Shown piece after piece: positions 1 to 11,084 of a stretch of 64,000 nt of DNA. The stretch comes from Coix lacryma-jobi var. lacryma-jobi (Eukaryota; Streptophyta; Magnoliopsida; Poales; Poaceae). How positions within the stretch are numbered: position 1 is the stretch's first letter; each line of letters opens with the position of its first letter. The stretch spans positions 95,234,649-95,298,648 of the forward strand of contig CM019830.1 of the NCBI GenBank assembly GCA_009763385.1. Direction: 5' to 3'. Made by a program: the position numbers and the translations under genes. Below the pieces are notes generated by a model. That model ran no database searches. It was given only the letters and a program-made list of their open reading frames with translations, and was not told the DNA's origin.

Positions 1-184
1 TTAGGCGGTCAGCGCCCTCAAGCTACATGAACGAAAAAAACAAGGCTTGCATTTTCAAAAAAAAAAAGTATATTCGCATGTGCGATGAACAATGACAGAA
101 ACGAAAAGAGTAAAAGACACAATAACCCCCTTCTTTACATTCGGTTTTCAAGCCAGTTCGTACCGGCGCATTCAAACTCGCAAA

Positions 185-580
185 CTACTCCAGCGAGCGA
201 AGCAAAATGCTATATCGCCGGGCATCCGGCGAAAGCGCGACGTCTTCGGGCTCCACCTTAACAAACGGGGTGTCTTCGAAGCCGGGTGGCGCAAGCGACG
301 CCTCGCGCCTCCTCCACCTTGCCTCAAGCTCGCTCCGGTCGAAGTTCTCGTAAAAAGCACGCAAACGCTCCTCCGTGCGCTTGAGTTTCCTAGCGCGTTT
401 ATTCAGATACGACGAAAGTGACGCCGCCGGAAACCTAGAGCGAAAGCTCCTCCACAAGTCACCTCCGACATAGAGATCGCCTGACTTAATCATTAACAGG
501 CAGATGTCGAGAACGTCCGGCGTTCCCGCATCCGCACCCTGTTCCAATACAACATTCGAGTTTAAGTTCATAAAGTACAC
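185..580 (-). CDS. Small antisense ORF of element I, unknown function
   Basis: An open frame of 131 codons lies 49 bp downstream (on the minus strand) of the end of the larger antisense gene. It is rich in Arg and Glu. A basic stretch around residues 60-75 is followed by a segment with alternating Arg/Glu that could form a helix. I recognise no domain. It may be a second antisense cistron or a 3' exon of the upstream gene. Its codon use (GC-rich third positions) resembles the neighbouring gene more than the AT-rich noncoding parts, which is the only argument that it is real. Confidence 0.35.
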   Translation of the reverse strand: MYFMNLNSNVVLEQGADAGTPDVLDICLLMIKSGDLYVGGDLWRSFRSRFPAASLSSYLNKRARKLKRTEERLRAFYENFDRSELEARWRRREASLAPPGFEDTPFVKVEPEDVALSPDARRYSILLRSLE

Positions 581-629
581 ACGACAACAAGTCTGCCGAT
601 TACAACCAACATATAAAGACAGGCCCTAG

Positions 630-3600
630 TCATTCGTCTTTCGCTTCTTGGGGAGCATTCGTGTCTCGGGAAGCAGCGGCGGCCGAGCTCTCGGGGGCCT
701 CCTCGTTCAACTGGGGCGGGCTCGCTTCGTCTTCCGGCTCGGCTTCACGCGCTTGCCTTTCGGAGATGAAGTCCGAAAACACCTTTCGGATGTGAGCTTT
801 CTCCTCCGGAGTCTGCATCAGAAGCAACAGCTCAGAAGAGGCATCATTCACGTCACAAAACAAAACAGAGAGAGAGAGAGAGAAGGATTGAACAAAAGCA
901 TAAACAATTGTCCCAAGGTACCTTCTCGCGGCCCATGGCGGACTCATGAGCGACATATCATTCCCGCCCGCTAGCCAGAATTCATCAAAGAATCTTTTGC
1001 CCAGGACCTTCGCCGCCTCGGGGGTACGCCAGTAGTAGTCCACCTCCTTTACTGAAAGGTCAGTGATGTGGGAACAGCCGGCGTCAACAAGGCTATGCCC
1101 AATCGCCTTGATCCCCATGATGGCGGCGTAGTCTCGGCCAAGGGCCATGTGTCCCTCCAGCGACTCCATCTCGGACCGGATCCAGCCAATCAGGCTATCA
1201 ACGTCGCGCTCCGGGGGCTCTTCCGCCGCAACGCCGATGCTGCGAAGGCACTCGTGAAAGCGAGACACGGCCTCCCCGGCGGAAGTCTGGAGCGCTTTTT
1301 CCCTATCGGCTTGGGCGGCACGCAGCTACGAAAGCTCCCCCCTGAGATTTTCAACCTCCTTCTGGCTCGCCCTTTGGGAGGTCCGCTCATCCTCGGCCTT
1401 CTTGGTTTGAGACTCCAGGTCGATAGCAAGTTTCTTCACCTGATCGTCGAGGTCCTGCTTTTCGCGCTCGGCCTTGCGGATGTATAGATCACTTTGACTG
1501 CTCTAGCTACGAGCGATGATGGCAGCCTGCGAATAGGACCAAACAAAAAAGGCATATAAAAAAAAGAAGAAGGAAACGAAACGAAACGAAAGAAAGAGAG
1601 CCGTGAAACCAGCGGCGAGACCAAGCACTTATGCTAGCCAGATGAAAGGACAGAGCGTCATGGAGTTTCGTGCTGCTGACTTTAAGGAGATCTCTCTCCA
1701 TCTCCGGGGAGACGAAAGCCTTTTGAGAAAACTCAATAAACTTAACAGCCTCTCCGCTACCGCCAGGAAGGACCCCTGCCCGACGGTAGTCAATACGGCA
1801 AGCAAGTTGGGCATCTGAGGCTGCACCAAAAGAACAAGCAACGCGATAAGACTCCTCTTTCGCTTCATCAGTTTCGTTCGATGAACTCAAGCCAATATAA
1901 AAACGCGGGTTCTCGTAGTCCGAAGGCACCCCGTCGAGAACCAACCGCCTGTAACCCAAAAGCTGTCCCTCCACCATTTCCTGTGTCAGTCGAATGGAAC
2001 GCGGCGAAAGGCGTAGCTTACCTTTGTCGACAGCAGCAGGAGCGGGCATTTTCAAGGACGCAGTCCCTCTTTTGCCAGCGGCCGCCTTTTCGTCGAGCGC
2101 CCGAGCAGAGGCTTCAGGGCGTGGAGCTTTCGGTTTCTTTGCCGGGCGCTCCGTGGCATCGGGCGGACTAGAGGGTTTGCGCGAACCAATCTTCACGAAA
2201 GTCAGCATGTCAGCGACCGAAGCATCATCATCGAAAGCCGTGTGAGAGCTGCACGTTCAGCTTCTTCGGAGCCATTCCCGTAGCGTAAGATGCGCTCTGC
2301 AAAAACACACCAAAAATAGGGCGCCCAATCATAAGTTTCGAAAACAGTAGCTGGAAGCGAAAGGCGCATTCGACAAAAAAAAGAAGGGGGCGCAAGGCGA
2401 AACAAAACAGGCACATAAGCAGAGACTAACCACCCTCGGGTGATCGAAAGGGTCAACGTCGGGGATCGACCCCAGTGCTCCCCCTCGGCTCTTAAGCATT
2501 GGTTTGGCGATTAGACAACCGATGCGGATATCTCCAACTTCAGCAGCCCTTCACCGAGGGACCACACCGCTGCATCCCCCACGCCGGGCCACGGCCGTGC
2601 CTTTCACCCTAGGATTCTCAGTCTCTTCCTTGCCTTCGTCAACCAAAGGCCTTTCGGCGTACTTGACACCCATCGCGTCGAAAGCCCGGTTCAAGCGACG
2701 ACTTCGGCCGAGGTTGCCGAGTTGAAACACGCTTTCCGTTCGCAAGTACGGCCCATAGATCTTCCTCGTTTCACTTTCAATATGCTTTACATAAAGCTCG
2801 TCATTAGCGTAATTCGCGGGCTTTTCAAGCAGTAGAAGGGGGGCCCGATACCCATACCTATCGGAAAAGCCTTCGAAGGAGGTTGCACTGCAGAGCGGGT
2901 TCATCCCGATAGCCATCCACTCCTCGACCAATTCTCGGCTAATCTGAAATCGCGCAGTGAGTGCGAATGCGTCCCCGCAGTGAATAGATTCCTCATCGCT
3001 CAACGCGACGGGCGGAAGATGTCTCCCGGGGCACCTCTCCAGAACTGACACAAGCGGAGAGGCCTTCTTCTCCCCCTTGCCCAACTCGGCAGCGACGGTT
3101 TCGTCTGAGCAAACTCGGTAGTAGAACTAGAAGCGATTCCAATCTGGCCACTTATTCCGATAGGTAAGTGAAATGGAAACCCTACCTCGGGTCTTCCGCG
3201 GAACGAAGTTAATACATCCAATCTCGCTAGGCAGCTTGCCTCCTAATAAAGGGTCGTCCACTTTCGTTGGTCGACGGTGAATGTCATAAAATCGCACGAA
3301 AACGTCCGCTCGCGGCTTGCAGTCAAGCATCTTCATTGCCTGAGCGAAAACGCCGAGTCTGACGAAAGTGTTCGGCGTCAGCTGGTGGAGTTGTATCTCG
3401 AACCCCGAAAGGACGTCTGAGACAAATTCTTCAATTGGAAAATCTAACCCAACAGCGAAATAGTCACAAAAGACGATAGCTTCGTTCGGCCGCGGAATGG
3501 GCACCTCTTCGTCTCCAGGGACGCGGCAATTCGCCAAATGGTCCGCCCTCAGAGGCCCCTTGTCGGCCATTGCTTGCAAACCGGCAGCTGTCATTCGCGA

Positions 3601-3804
3601 AGTGCCAAGATAAAAAGAACAATCGGTAGGCACCGAAATCAAGCCAGAATCTCCGTCGTCAGATAAGCTCCCACTGTGACCTGGGACCCACGGAGCTCCT
3701 CTGGATCCAATCGATACGTCAGCACTACTTTCGCGGCGGGAGGACCTAGAGGCGCCACCGCTTTCGCTAGAGCTCGAAGTCGATGTCGAACTGGAGGACG
3801 CCAT
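630..3804 (-). pseudogene. Antisense split gene with putative gypsy-type transposon domain (Transposase_28-like)
   Basis: Read on the minus strand, open blocks at 3804-3127, 3084-2551, 2208-1507, about 1500-1190 and 1268-630 look like exons of one gene. Block 1 has a Ser-rich start, then a segment around residues 95-190 containing IVFCDYFAVGLDFPIEEFV and VRLGVFAQAMKMLDC. I recognise this as the plant 'putative gypsy type transposon' domain (PF04195). Block 4 is a heptad-rich coiled coil, and the last block ends in an acidic Ala/Ser/Glu tail. Plausible introns include a GTAGGG donor near 3186 with a TTTGCTCAG acceptor near 3105, and a GTACCT donor near 920. An in-frame TAG near 1327 (probably from CAG) breaks the coiled coil. 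The biochemical role of this domain is unknown. Exon joins are inferred, not verified. Confidence 0.55.
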
Positions 3805-4082
3805 CTAACATGGCGCGGAAGACGAATGAACAAAAAGGATGCATGCGAAAGGGAAAGAAAAGAAAAGTAACGGTGATAGCGCAGAAACTTAAAGAACCAA
3901 TTCCAAAGCATGAGACAAAGGCAAGTGAGAGTTACGTACCACAATCGTTGCTCAGCGAGTGATCGGGACAGGCACCAGCAGCTCTCGCTCCAAGCGAATG
4001 ACCTGAAGCTTCAAAAACATGAGCCAACGGGCACGGGAATGCATCAAGTGGCGAAGTAGCCTCCCCACCCATAGCTCTCATG

Positions 4083-4090
4083 CTTTTATA
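4083..4090 (-). promoter_or_regulatory. Candidate TATA box for the antisense gene of element I
   Basis: On the minus strand the sequence reads GGCTGTATAAAAGCATGAG, a good TATA box. It lies about 280 bp upstream of the ATG at 3804 with no competing start between, so a transcript starting about 30 bp downstream would cover the split gene. This suggests the gene has its own promoter rather than using the LTR, which reads the other way. Confidence 0.45.
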
Positions 4091-4405
4091 CAGCCATGCG
4101 ACACACGGTTATCGAGGAAGATGAAAAGACGCCCGGGCACAGGTTTCAAGGAAGACAAAAAGACGTCTGGGCACAGAATACGAGACACCTTGACAACCTG
4201 ACAGTCGCCACCGCGTTGTCAAGGAGCGACAAGACTGTTCACTTCAAAAAAACCCTCTGCTTCGAAATGAAGCAAAGGGTACTTTTTTGGGCGGGCGTAG
4301 GTGCCTAGTGAATGGACACGGTCGAACCTCGTAAGCTCACAGATTCGGCCGTGAGGGGCTAATGCTGGGATGGTACCCAGACCGCTGGTGCCTACGGCCC
4401 GCGAG

Positions 4406-4680
4406 ACCGAAGGGAAACGGAGCTTTCGCGCGGAAGTTGGCATTCGCGCGGAAGCATGTCGTCGCGCGGGATTGTGTGCCCGCCCTCAGTTCTCAAGATC
4501 GAAGGAAAGCGGAGCTTTCGCGCGGAAGTTAGCGTTTGCGCGAAAGCATGTCACCACGCGGGATCATGCGCCCGCCCTCGGCTCCCAAGGTCGAAGGGAA
4601 ATGGAGCCTTTGTGCGAAAGCAAGGTTTCACGCGGAAGCACGTATCCGCGCAGATGCGGCCGAGGGCGACCCGGGCTGGA
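4406..4680 (+). repeat. Three imperfect 92-bp tandem repeats in the LTR of element I
   Basis: Units begin near 4406, 4498 and 4590. Each opens with a variant of CGAAGGGAAACGGAGCTTT followed by TCGCGCGGAAG, then GCATGT..CGCGCGGG and GCCCGCCCTC. The third unit is the most diverged. The repeated CGCGCGGAAG / GCGCGGAAGC motif is CpG-dense. The repeats sit 300-600 bp upstream of the LTR TATA box, the usual place for U3 enhancer repeats. Confidence 0.75.
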
Positions 4681-4995
4681 GTTCGGGGTAGCTTTCGGGC
4701 GGAAGGTGCTCGGCTTTCCGGGCCGGAGCTTTCGTCGATCATGACAGCTCTTTTCCACAGGTTTTCGCGGAGCGACGGAGGTCTCCGTCATACGGTGTGC
4801 CACGCCGTCGGGGGAGCAGGCCCACCGGCCCAGGGGCCAGATGACGCTAGGCCCGCCAAGGGGCGAAGTTACGATGATGCCCCTCGGGCCGGAAGAGGCG
4901 GCGCGCGGCCATGGAGTAGTTAAGTAGGGCATTTCTGTAATTGTAACAGAGTAGTTGGAAGGGCATTCTTGTACTTTCAAACCATTCTGGATTAA

Positions 4996-5003
4996 TATAA
5001 AAA
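4996..5003 (+). promoter_or_regulatory. TATA box of element I LTR
   Basis: TATAAAAA within attaatataaaaagctccc, followed by C-rich sequence and about 140 bp to the LTR end. The position and strand fit the U3/R boundary of a plus-strand element. Confidence 0.5.
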
Positions 5004-5145
5004 GCTCCCAGCCTCCCAAGGGGAGGTGGGAGAGCACTGTTCACTTCACCCGATTTCCCACTCTCTTCCGTCTACTTACGCTTTTGCTCAGTGCCTTGGC
5101 TCGTGCGACAACCCGCTATTTTGGGGTCTGGGGCCCGAAACAACA

Positions 5146-5396
5146 AGGGGCCTGGCGGCCGCCACCTAGGGCTGGCGCCCGCCACCTCACTCACCCCCCT
5201 AACCTAACCCTAGGTCCCTTAGGCTATAAATAGGACCCCCCGAGCTCATTTGTAATCAGGCCTCACCTCATTAGTCCTACTCTCTTGTAAGCGAAGCTCT
5301 GGTGAAGTAACACTCTAGTTGAGAGACTTAGAGTGAGAGCGAGAGTGTAGAAGAGAAGAGCTAGAGTTATAATAGAGGATCTTCCAGAGTAAGACT
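5146..5396 (+). repeat. LTR fragment of element II, left unit
   Basis: It matches 18073-18306 and 25749-25975. It contains the U3 palindrome GTGGCGSCCGCCAC-type repeats near 5157-5190, a TATA box (TATAAATA, 5225-5232) and R sequence. After 5396 a 28-bp motif (ctctggtgaag...) is locally repeated, and then the sequence jumps directly into the second ORF of the element at 5441. About 4.5 kb present in the other unit is missing here. Confidence 0.8.
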
Positions 5397-5440
5397 CTAG
5401 TTGAGAAACTCTGGTGAAGTAACACTCTAGTTGAGAAACT

Positions 5441-6591
5441 TTGATGATTCATGCTTGCTGAGCTTGGAATCTGCCTGTACGGGATTCAATAGAAATGAAT
5501 TTTGGAAAAGTATTGTTGGGAACAGAAACCCAGGCTTGCCCCGTACAAGTAATATCCATAACCCCACGCTCAGGTTTTTTCACAAATATATTAGTATCAC
5601 ACTCTTTCCAAGGCCTGACTTAAGACCAATTAAAAAGCCCGAAATGCTGCAGCTTTATGCTCTAGTAAACCACATAAAAGTATCACCCGCCAAAGCCATG
5701 GCGGACTACTGGTCTAAATTTCATCAACGCACTGGAAATATCGAAATGACATCATGGATAACTAGACTAGCTTTAAACATGGGTCTGCTGAACACCGCTG
5801 TATACTCTTACATTCCTGGTGACCGAGACCTTTTGACCATGGAACACTTCTCGTAAGGACACCTCTTGCATGAGAACCAGGAGACCGGTGAGATTCACAC
5901 GATCTACCAAGATTATGTGAATAAAATCGCTCTTCCTGACATGTCACTTTGGTTGGTGAATGCACCAACGTTACTTTTGGCCCAGGAAACCGAGGCAGAA
6001 CGAAACCGCAGGTTGGCTCGAGAGAACATCATGCAGGTTCCCAGGAGGAGGACACGAGCGCAGACCCGTGCAGCAGAAGAGGCAGCAAGAGCCGCAGCAG
6101 CGGCACAGGAGTTTGACCCTTTTAATGCAGAGCAGTATGGAGGAGCAACACTCTATGGTCATTTGACACCCCCTGGCTCGCACCAAGCAGGGGGGTCGAA
6201 CTGGCAGCAACCGCAACATCCGCAGTGGGGATACGGCCATGAGGCGTCCCTTCACTCATCCCAGTTGGGGAGTTCATCCCACTCTTTGGGAGGATCCACC
6301 CGGTACACTGGTCGTGGTGATGAGTTCTTCCCAATGGGAATCTCACCACAGGCCGCTCGCCATTCATCCTTTCATCAGGACGAGTGTATGCGCGATATGG
6401 GATATCTTCAGCAACAAATGGAAGGACTCACCATGGATACTGCCGAAATCCATCAGGACTTGAACGAAATGAACCAAAATTTCCGGGTATTCCACCAGGA
6501 AACTGGTGGAGAACTGGATAATATTTCTTCTCTCCTGCAGCAGAACCAGCAGAACTGGGACGAGATGTACCATCGTTAGGGATGGATGTAA
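5441..6591 (+). pseudogene. ATHILA ORF-1-like gene, left unit, 5' truncated
   Basis: This is the second gene of element II, starting mid-protein at the deletion junction. Its first third contains LRFFHKYISITLFPRPD and MTSWITRLALNMGLLN, resembling the plant ATHILA ORF-1 family (PF03078). Then come an Arg/Ala-rich helix (RRRTRAQTRAAEEAARAA) and a Gln/His/Gly-rich tail with a coiled-coil segment. Two stops break it, TAA at 5854-5856 and TAG at 6577-6579. The other unit has CAA (23268) and CAG (23990) at these places, so both are C-to-T changes. The family's normal stop is TAA at 6589-6591. The function is unknown; in autonomous Athila elements such genes sit in or near the envelope-like position. 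Confidence 0.7.
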
Positions 6592-7435
6592 CCCAACCAC
6601 GCGAACAGCCAGCTTGGGGGAGGACCCCCGTCAAAGAGGTAAGTATCACAACCGTCTTTATTACTGTCAATTTTTTTCAGTAATTTAAATTTGAGTTTTA
6701 TCTTAGTTAATTTGCAGCTTAATTAAGTAAATATACATATATATAATAATAATAATAAATAAATAGCAATAAATGAAACGCTCTCATCGTAAGTCTTTTT
6801 AATGAATAAAAATAATGTATGCCATGCATTAGAGTTATCATGGGAGAACGTATGCTAGAACTAAACTTGAGACATGTGCATTAGACTAAGTAAAGGGGAA
6901 GTAAGTTTCTACTTTGACTTGAGCAAGTCAAGTTTGTGTAGTAGTTATTTTGAAAAAAATGATGAATTTAAGAACTTGCTCTAAGTACTTCTGTGGCAAA
7001 GAAAGTCCTACCAAAGCCAAATAATTTTTACTCTTAGAGTAGGAGCTTCCACTTGCTGCATGTTAGTGTTAAGCTAGTTAGACCTTTGTTGATAGACATG
7101 GTAGAGAAACTTGTCATATTTTTAGACCAAGAAATTCACTTGCACCCAACTATGTAGTGCTATTCTTACACTAAGAATACGCACACAACATGCCTTTATT
7201 TCCATTCATTGTTAGAAATACTACATGGCAAAATATCATGCTCCATAATGAAATCTCAGGGACATGGCTATACCAGTTAAAAAAAAGCGCAAGTGCTCTA
7301 GAAAGAAAAGAATATCCAAAAGAGCAAGTGCTCTCATTCATAGCCATGATCCCACAAATGAGATAAAAAGGAGAAGTGCCATGAAAGTATTAGCCACAAT
7401 AAATACCACACACTTGCACATTCCTGGTCTGAACC
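6592..7435 (+). other. 3' noncoding region of element II, left unit
   Basis: AT-rich sequence without coding potential, nearly identical to 24005-24852. It opens with AGCTTGGGGGAG (6610) followed by a splice-donor-like AGAGGTAAGTAT (6636). It also contains a hairpin at about 6909-6928 (TTGACTTG AG CAAGTCAA), AAT/ATA microsatellites near 6740-6765, and a second hairpin near 7163 (ATTCTTA CAC TAAGAAT). It ends in gaacc where the copia array inserted. Confidence 0.7.
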
Positions 7436-8279
7436 TGAAAGGACCGTGATGCCTAAGATGGGGGGTGAATTAGGCAACTTGAAACTTCTACTCCAAACTA
7501 TGGCCTTTAATTTCCATCTAATCAAAACCTATGCAAGAAAGAGAACAATCTAATGTGCAACAAAGGTTTTGCTAAGTGTGTTTGCTATCTCTACCGCAAA
7601 AGGAGTTATGCAACCTAGTTCCAGAACCTATCAACTAGCAAATCAAACTAGGAAAGGTAAAGCACATGAACAAGGTAGCAATGTAAATGCGGAAGCTAAA
7701 GAGTGTGATAGAGATGCAAACTCCCGTCGATGACTTCGGTATTTTTACCGAGGTATCGAGAAGCGCACAAGCTTCCCCCTAGTCCTCGTTGGAGCCCCTC
7801 GCAAGGAATCCATCGCAAGGGCCAAACTCCCGGTCGGATAACTCCGTGGATAGCTTCGGGCCTTCCCTAAAGGACCGAGAAAGCACTAGCAAGGCGACCA
7901 GAGGGGGGGGGGTGAATGGGAGCTCAAAAATTTCTCTCGAAACTTTGGCCAAATGTCCCAAAATCAACCCCGAAAAGCTACGACCAAAACCGTGATGCCC
8001 ACGACCCTTGGAAGAGGGTGGATGATCCCTAGGATCACAGCGAGGCACCACAAAGCGATAGCAAAGCGAACGGCAAAAACACCGAGACAAGTTTGACCCT
8101 CAAAAACCAACTCCCGAACGTAGATAGACGGCTACGTCGAGAAGTCCCTAAATACCTATGCTAACGAGTAGCAAGGATACCTTGAGGGATTCCTTGGTCA
8201 ACTACAAGGTCAAACGAGAAGTCCGGAAAACAAGCGAAGAAGCCGGGAGAGCAAACGCACTACACCGGAACAAACAGCC

Positions 8280-8552
8280 GAATCCCGGACTGTCTGCCGG
8301 TACAGTCCCAGACTGTCCGGGCTAACTGCGGACTGTCCGCCACAGAAGCTCGGACTGTCCGCCGGCCAAATGGACAAAACAACAAGGTTGCTGAACGTCC
8401 CTGGTCGACTCCCGGATTGTCCGCCAAGAACAACGGCGGACTGTCCGCGGTTCAAAAATCGCTTGCACAGCAGCGCGGAGTCAGGCCACTGGTCTGGCTG
8501 ACCCCGACGCGCGGACTGTCCGTGACCCAGATGGCGGACTGTCCGCGGATGA
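8280..8552 (-). repeat. Cluster of CGGAC-T-GTCCG inverted repeats in the solo LTR
   Basis: At least seven copies of GGACTGTCCG, several extended to GCGGACTGTCCGC, lie at irregular 20-70 bp spacing. Each is a near-perfect dyad (CGGAC / GTCCG) with a one-base centre. Spacers between copies are unrelated, so this is a motif cluster rather than a tandem duplication. Confidence 0.8.
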
Positions 8553-9330
8553 ACAGAGAGGGCGATTTCAATCGCCTCCTCTCCAAATCTCTCCAAATTC
8601 GATCCAAATCAAAATCCCACGTTCCCAAACTTGGAAAAGATGATCACGGGGTAGTTAGGAGACTATCCCCAAGAAATCATCCGCTCAAATCGATTCAATC
8701 ACCGGGAAATCGAAAGGGGAAGATCAAGAATGAAAAAGCGCCACGAAAACAAAATCAACCCGATCTACTTGTTCGTGAGGAGTTAGATGAATTCCTTTGG
8801 TCGAAATGACCTCCTCTCAAAAAACGAACAAGATGATTCAAACGGATTTCGCAAAGACGCAGTATGGAGAGAGATCGAGCGACGAGAAAAATGCGAAGAA
8901 AAGAGGAACGCGAAGAACACGAACCAAAACGCGAGTCAAGTCCTCGATCTGCAACCGTGTGGCTACCACACGCTACAACAGTGAGGTTACGGCCTCACTT
9001 CCTCAAAATCACCAGTACACAGAGGTATGGTTCTCTGCGGATCTCAGCTAGCTAAAGCAGGGGATAGGGAGAGCAGGAAACCCTAGAAGCAAAGAGCAAA
9101 TGAACTGAGATAGATGGGGAGGTGGGTGTCTCCCCCTACTTATCCTAATTCTAACTATTTCTAATTCCCACTCTACACCTAACTACTTACAGAGCGAACC
9201 AGCTAAACCCTAAGGTTATTCTGGACCAACTCGATGGTAGGTGGATCCGACGGCCACGCCCGCACAACTCGTAGCGTTGCCTCGACGCAACCTTCCGATT
9301 GCCGCCACGTGCCGTCCTCGCTCTGCACCC

Positions 9331-9560
9331 CCGGTTTTGTCGACCAAACCGGGAAACCAGCCTTTCCAGCCAACCCCCTGTTTTGAGGCCCAAACCGGGA
9401 AACCAGCCCACCAGCATCTGAGTTTTGAGGCCCAAACTCAGCAAACCCGTAGCGCCTAGGTTTTGAGGCCCAAACCTGGAAACCGTCCTCAGCCCGAGTT
9501 TTGTGGCCAAACTCGGAAACCATCCGCGCCCAGGTTTTGAGGCCCAAACCTGGAAACCGT
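9331..9560 (-). repeat. Six GGTTTTGAGGCCCAAACC-type inverted repeats in the solo LTR
   Basis: About six variants of GTTTTGAGGCCCAAAC, flanked by GGGAAACC, occur between 9331 and 9560. Each can pair GGTTT with AAACC. They lie upstream (minus strand) of a TATA-like GATAAGTAGGGGG near 9145, so they occupy U3. Confidence 0.75.
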
Positions 9561-10427
9561 CCACCCGATGGTTTTTCACTGGCTCTACCACCAAACCGAA
9601 GCTGTAGAGGGGATGCACCACCCGTGCACCCCGTCCACCGACACGTGTCCCCAAGTCCACGACTTAGGCAACACATGACCGCAAGTCTTCGCTCGTCGCT
9701 GTCCCAGGCTGTCAGCCACCACAGCTGATCCCCGGGTCACCTGTCCCTCAGTCCAAGCCTCACGTCTGCCCTTCGCCACTCTCGGTCCATCGGCACGACA
9801 CGTCTCTACTTGACCTTCACCTTGCCTCTGATCACTGTATCCGTGCTCGACACCTGCACAACACAAGCCAAAGAACATGCGCATCATCCCAGTTGACAAT
9901 CACTCATCACTCAGAGACTCGGCATACACCCATGTATCCGCATTCCCCACGCGCAAGTGGGTCTCCGGTTAAGCCACTCGTGGCAAAGCCTCTCCCGGAT
10001 GCTCTCCGCCGTCTTCACTATCAAGCTTTCGGTCGAACCGCCGCGGGCCTTGTTCCCTTCGGTACATGGAGGTGGCCACACCACAAACTCGGTTGGTGTG
10101 ATCTCGCAAGACTACAAGCCCCGCCGATGTACAACCACGGTGCGCGCAAGCACTGGTAGATAAGAGGTTTTAAACCTCACTAAACACTAGGCCTAACACC
10201 TAGAGCAAGCGCAAAGCGGTGGTCTAACTTGCTTACGCACTTCGCAAAGCACCTATACTAATCCAACAGTAATTCACTTGAGCACTTTGGTGGCTAGAGC
10301 AACTAAATATGTGTCTATACACTTAGTACACTTCCTTGAGCTCCAACACACTTGTTCTGGCTGGCCATGGGGGTATATATAGAGCCCCAAGAAATTAGAG
10401 CCGTTGAGCACCAAAGGTGGTATGACT

Positions 10428-10795
10428 GCGCAACATCGGACACTCGAGTCGTGACCATCGGACGCGTCCGATGCTCCTTTAACGGCTAGATGCCGACCTG
10501 GCACTGTGTCGCAACGGCTAGTTAGCGTCCGATGCTTGATCAACGGACGCGTCCGATGCTGCCAGAGCCTTTCTGGAACCTCTCTGCATGGTCATCGAAC
10601 GCAGGGTCCTGTAGCGTCCGATGTTGGCAACAGAGCGTCCGATGTTCACTGTGCAGTTTTGCACAGTGTCACAGTCGCGTTCGATGCATCGGTCTTCAGC
10701 ATCCGTTGCCTCTGCTGGCGCTGACACGAGCTAGGGTTTACCAATGGAGCGTCCGATGCTTGCGTGGGCAGCGTCCGATGCAGCGTCCGATGTCC
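10428..10795 (-). repeat. CATCGGACGCGTCCGATG palindrome cluster, U3 of LTR A
   Basis: About ten half-sites of CATCGGACG or CGTCCGATG are packed here. One perfect 18-bp palindrome, CATCGGACGCGTCCGATG, lies at 10456-10473. The same cluster in LTR B lies at 15427-15788, with the perfect palindrome at 15449-15466. It ends about 50 bp upstream of the minus-strand TATA box. Confidence 0.85.
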
Positions 10796-11067
10796 CTTTC
10801 TTCATGTTTCTTTGTGATTTCTTGCGCCGCCTTGGTTCCATTCTTGTGTCTTAGACTTTGCTTGATCTTGAGGGTCTTCTACTGAGCTTCTAATGTCTTT
10901 CTTGAGGTGTTGATCATCGGATCACCATGTTGCCTTAGTCCAAGTCACATTTGCACCTTATTGGACTATAAAACAAACACTAGCAAGCGCATTAGTCCAA
11001 ATTGGTTATGTTGTTCATCAAACAGCAAAATCCAAAGTTAAATGGTCTGAGGTTCACTGTCCGTACA

Positions 11068-11084
11068 ATCTCCCCCTTTTTGGT
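11068..11084 (-). other. Polypurine tract of the copia element
   Basis: On the minus strand ACCAAAAAGGGGGAGAT immediately precedes the LTR start TGTACGG. The same arrangement recurs at 16061 and 59222. It primes plus-strand DNA synthesis. Confidence 0.85.

Larger units (their letters stand above)
1..5145 (+). mobile_element. Element I: 3' part of a Tat-like Ty3/gypsy retrotransposon
   Basis: The window opens inside this element. Two things are visible: a minus-strand split gene at 630-3804 and a plus-strand LTR that ends in ...AACA at 5145. The LTR has a TATA box on the plus strand, so the element reads left to right and the gene is antisense to it. An antisense extra ORF between integrase and the 3' LTR is known from Tat-clade elements such as Grande and RIRE2. 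The right edge is precise because the next bases (aggggcctgg) continue the U3 of the Athila-type LTR seen intact near 18073, so element I inserted into that LTR. No pol or primer site is visible; they would lie left of the window. The Tat assignment is an inference. Confidence 0.6.
4190..5145 (+). repeat. 3' LTR of element I (left edge uncertain)
   Basis: The right edge at 5145 (...CCCGAAACAACA) is fixed by the continuing target sequence. The left edge is not determined: only one LTR lies in the window. Purine-rich stretches at 4118-4135 and 4151-4166 (two copies of a GAAGA..AAAAGACG..GGGCACAG unit) could be the polypurine tract region. The LTR is GC-rich, carries three 92-bp repeats and a TATA box at 4996, and contains no convincing ORF. 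It replaces any gene over about 950 bp. Confidence 0.55.
7868..9942 (-). mobile_element. Solo LTR of a second SIRE-type copia family inside LTR A
   Basis: It is flanked by a 5-bp target duplication, ttccc at 7863-7867 and 9943-9947; LTR B has the uninterrupted site near 14936. It begins TAAAGGACCGAG and contains a G-run followed by gtgaatggg, like the ends of other SIRE-type LTRs here, and it ends ...CGCA. The expected terminal TG is TA, a point change. At 2,075 bp without primer site, polypurine tract or ORF it is best read as a solo LTR left by LTR-LTR recombination. It holds two distinct palindrome clusters. Confidence 0.8.
7436..11067 (-). repeat. Copia LTR A (3' LTR), split by a solo LTR
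   Basis: On the plus strand it runs from TGAAAGGACC to ...CCGTACA, adjoining the polypurine tract. After removing the 2,080-bp insertion (solo LTR plus one TSD) it is 1,552 bp, against 1,553 bp for LTR B, and the two align along their length. U3 carries the CATCGGACG palindrome cluster (10428-10795) and a minus-strand TATA box (TATATATA, 10374-10381). Confidence 0.85.

Noticed and set aside
4370..4923. Plus-strand ORFs of 124 and 155 codons in the LTR of element I
   Set aside because: They read through the 92-bp CpG-rich repeats in two frames at once; typical of GC-rich repeats without coding function.
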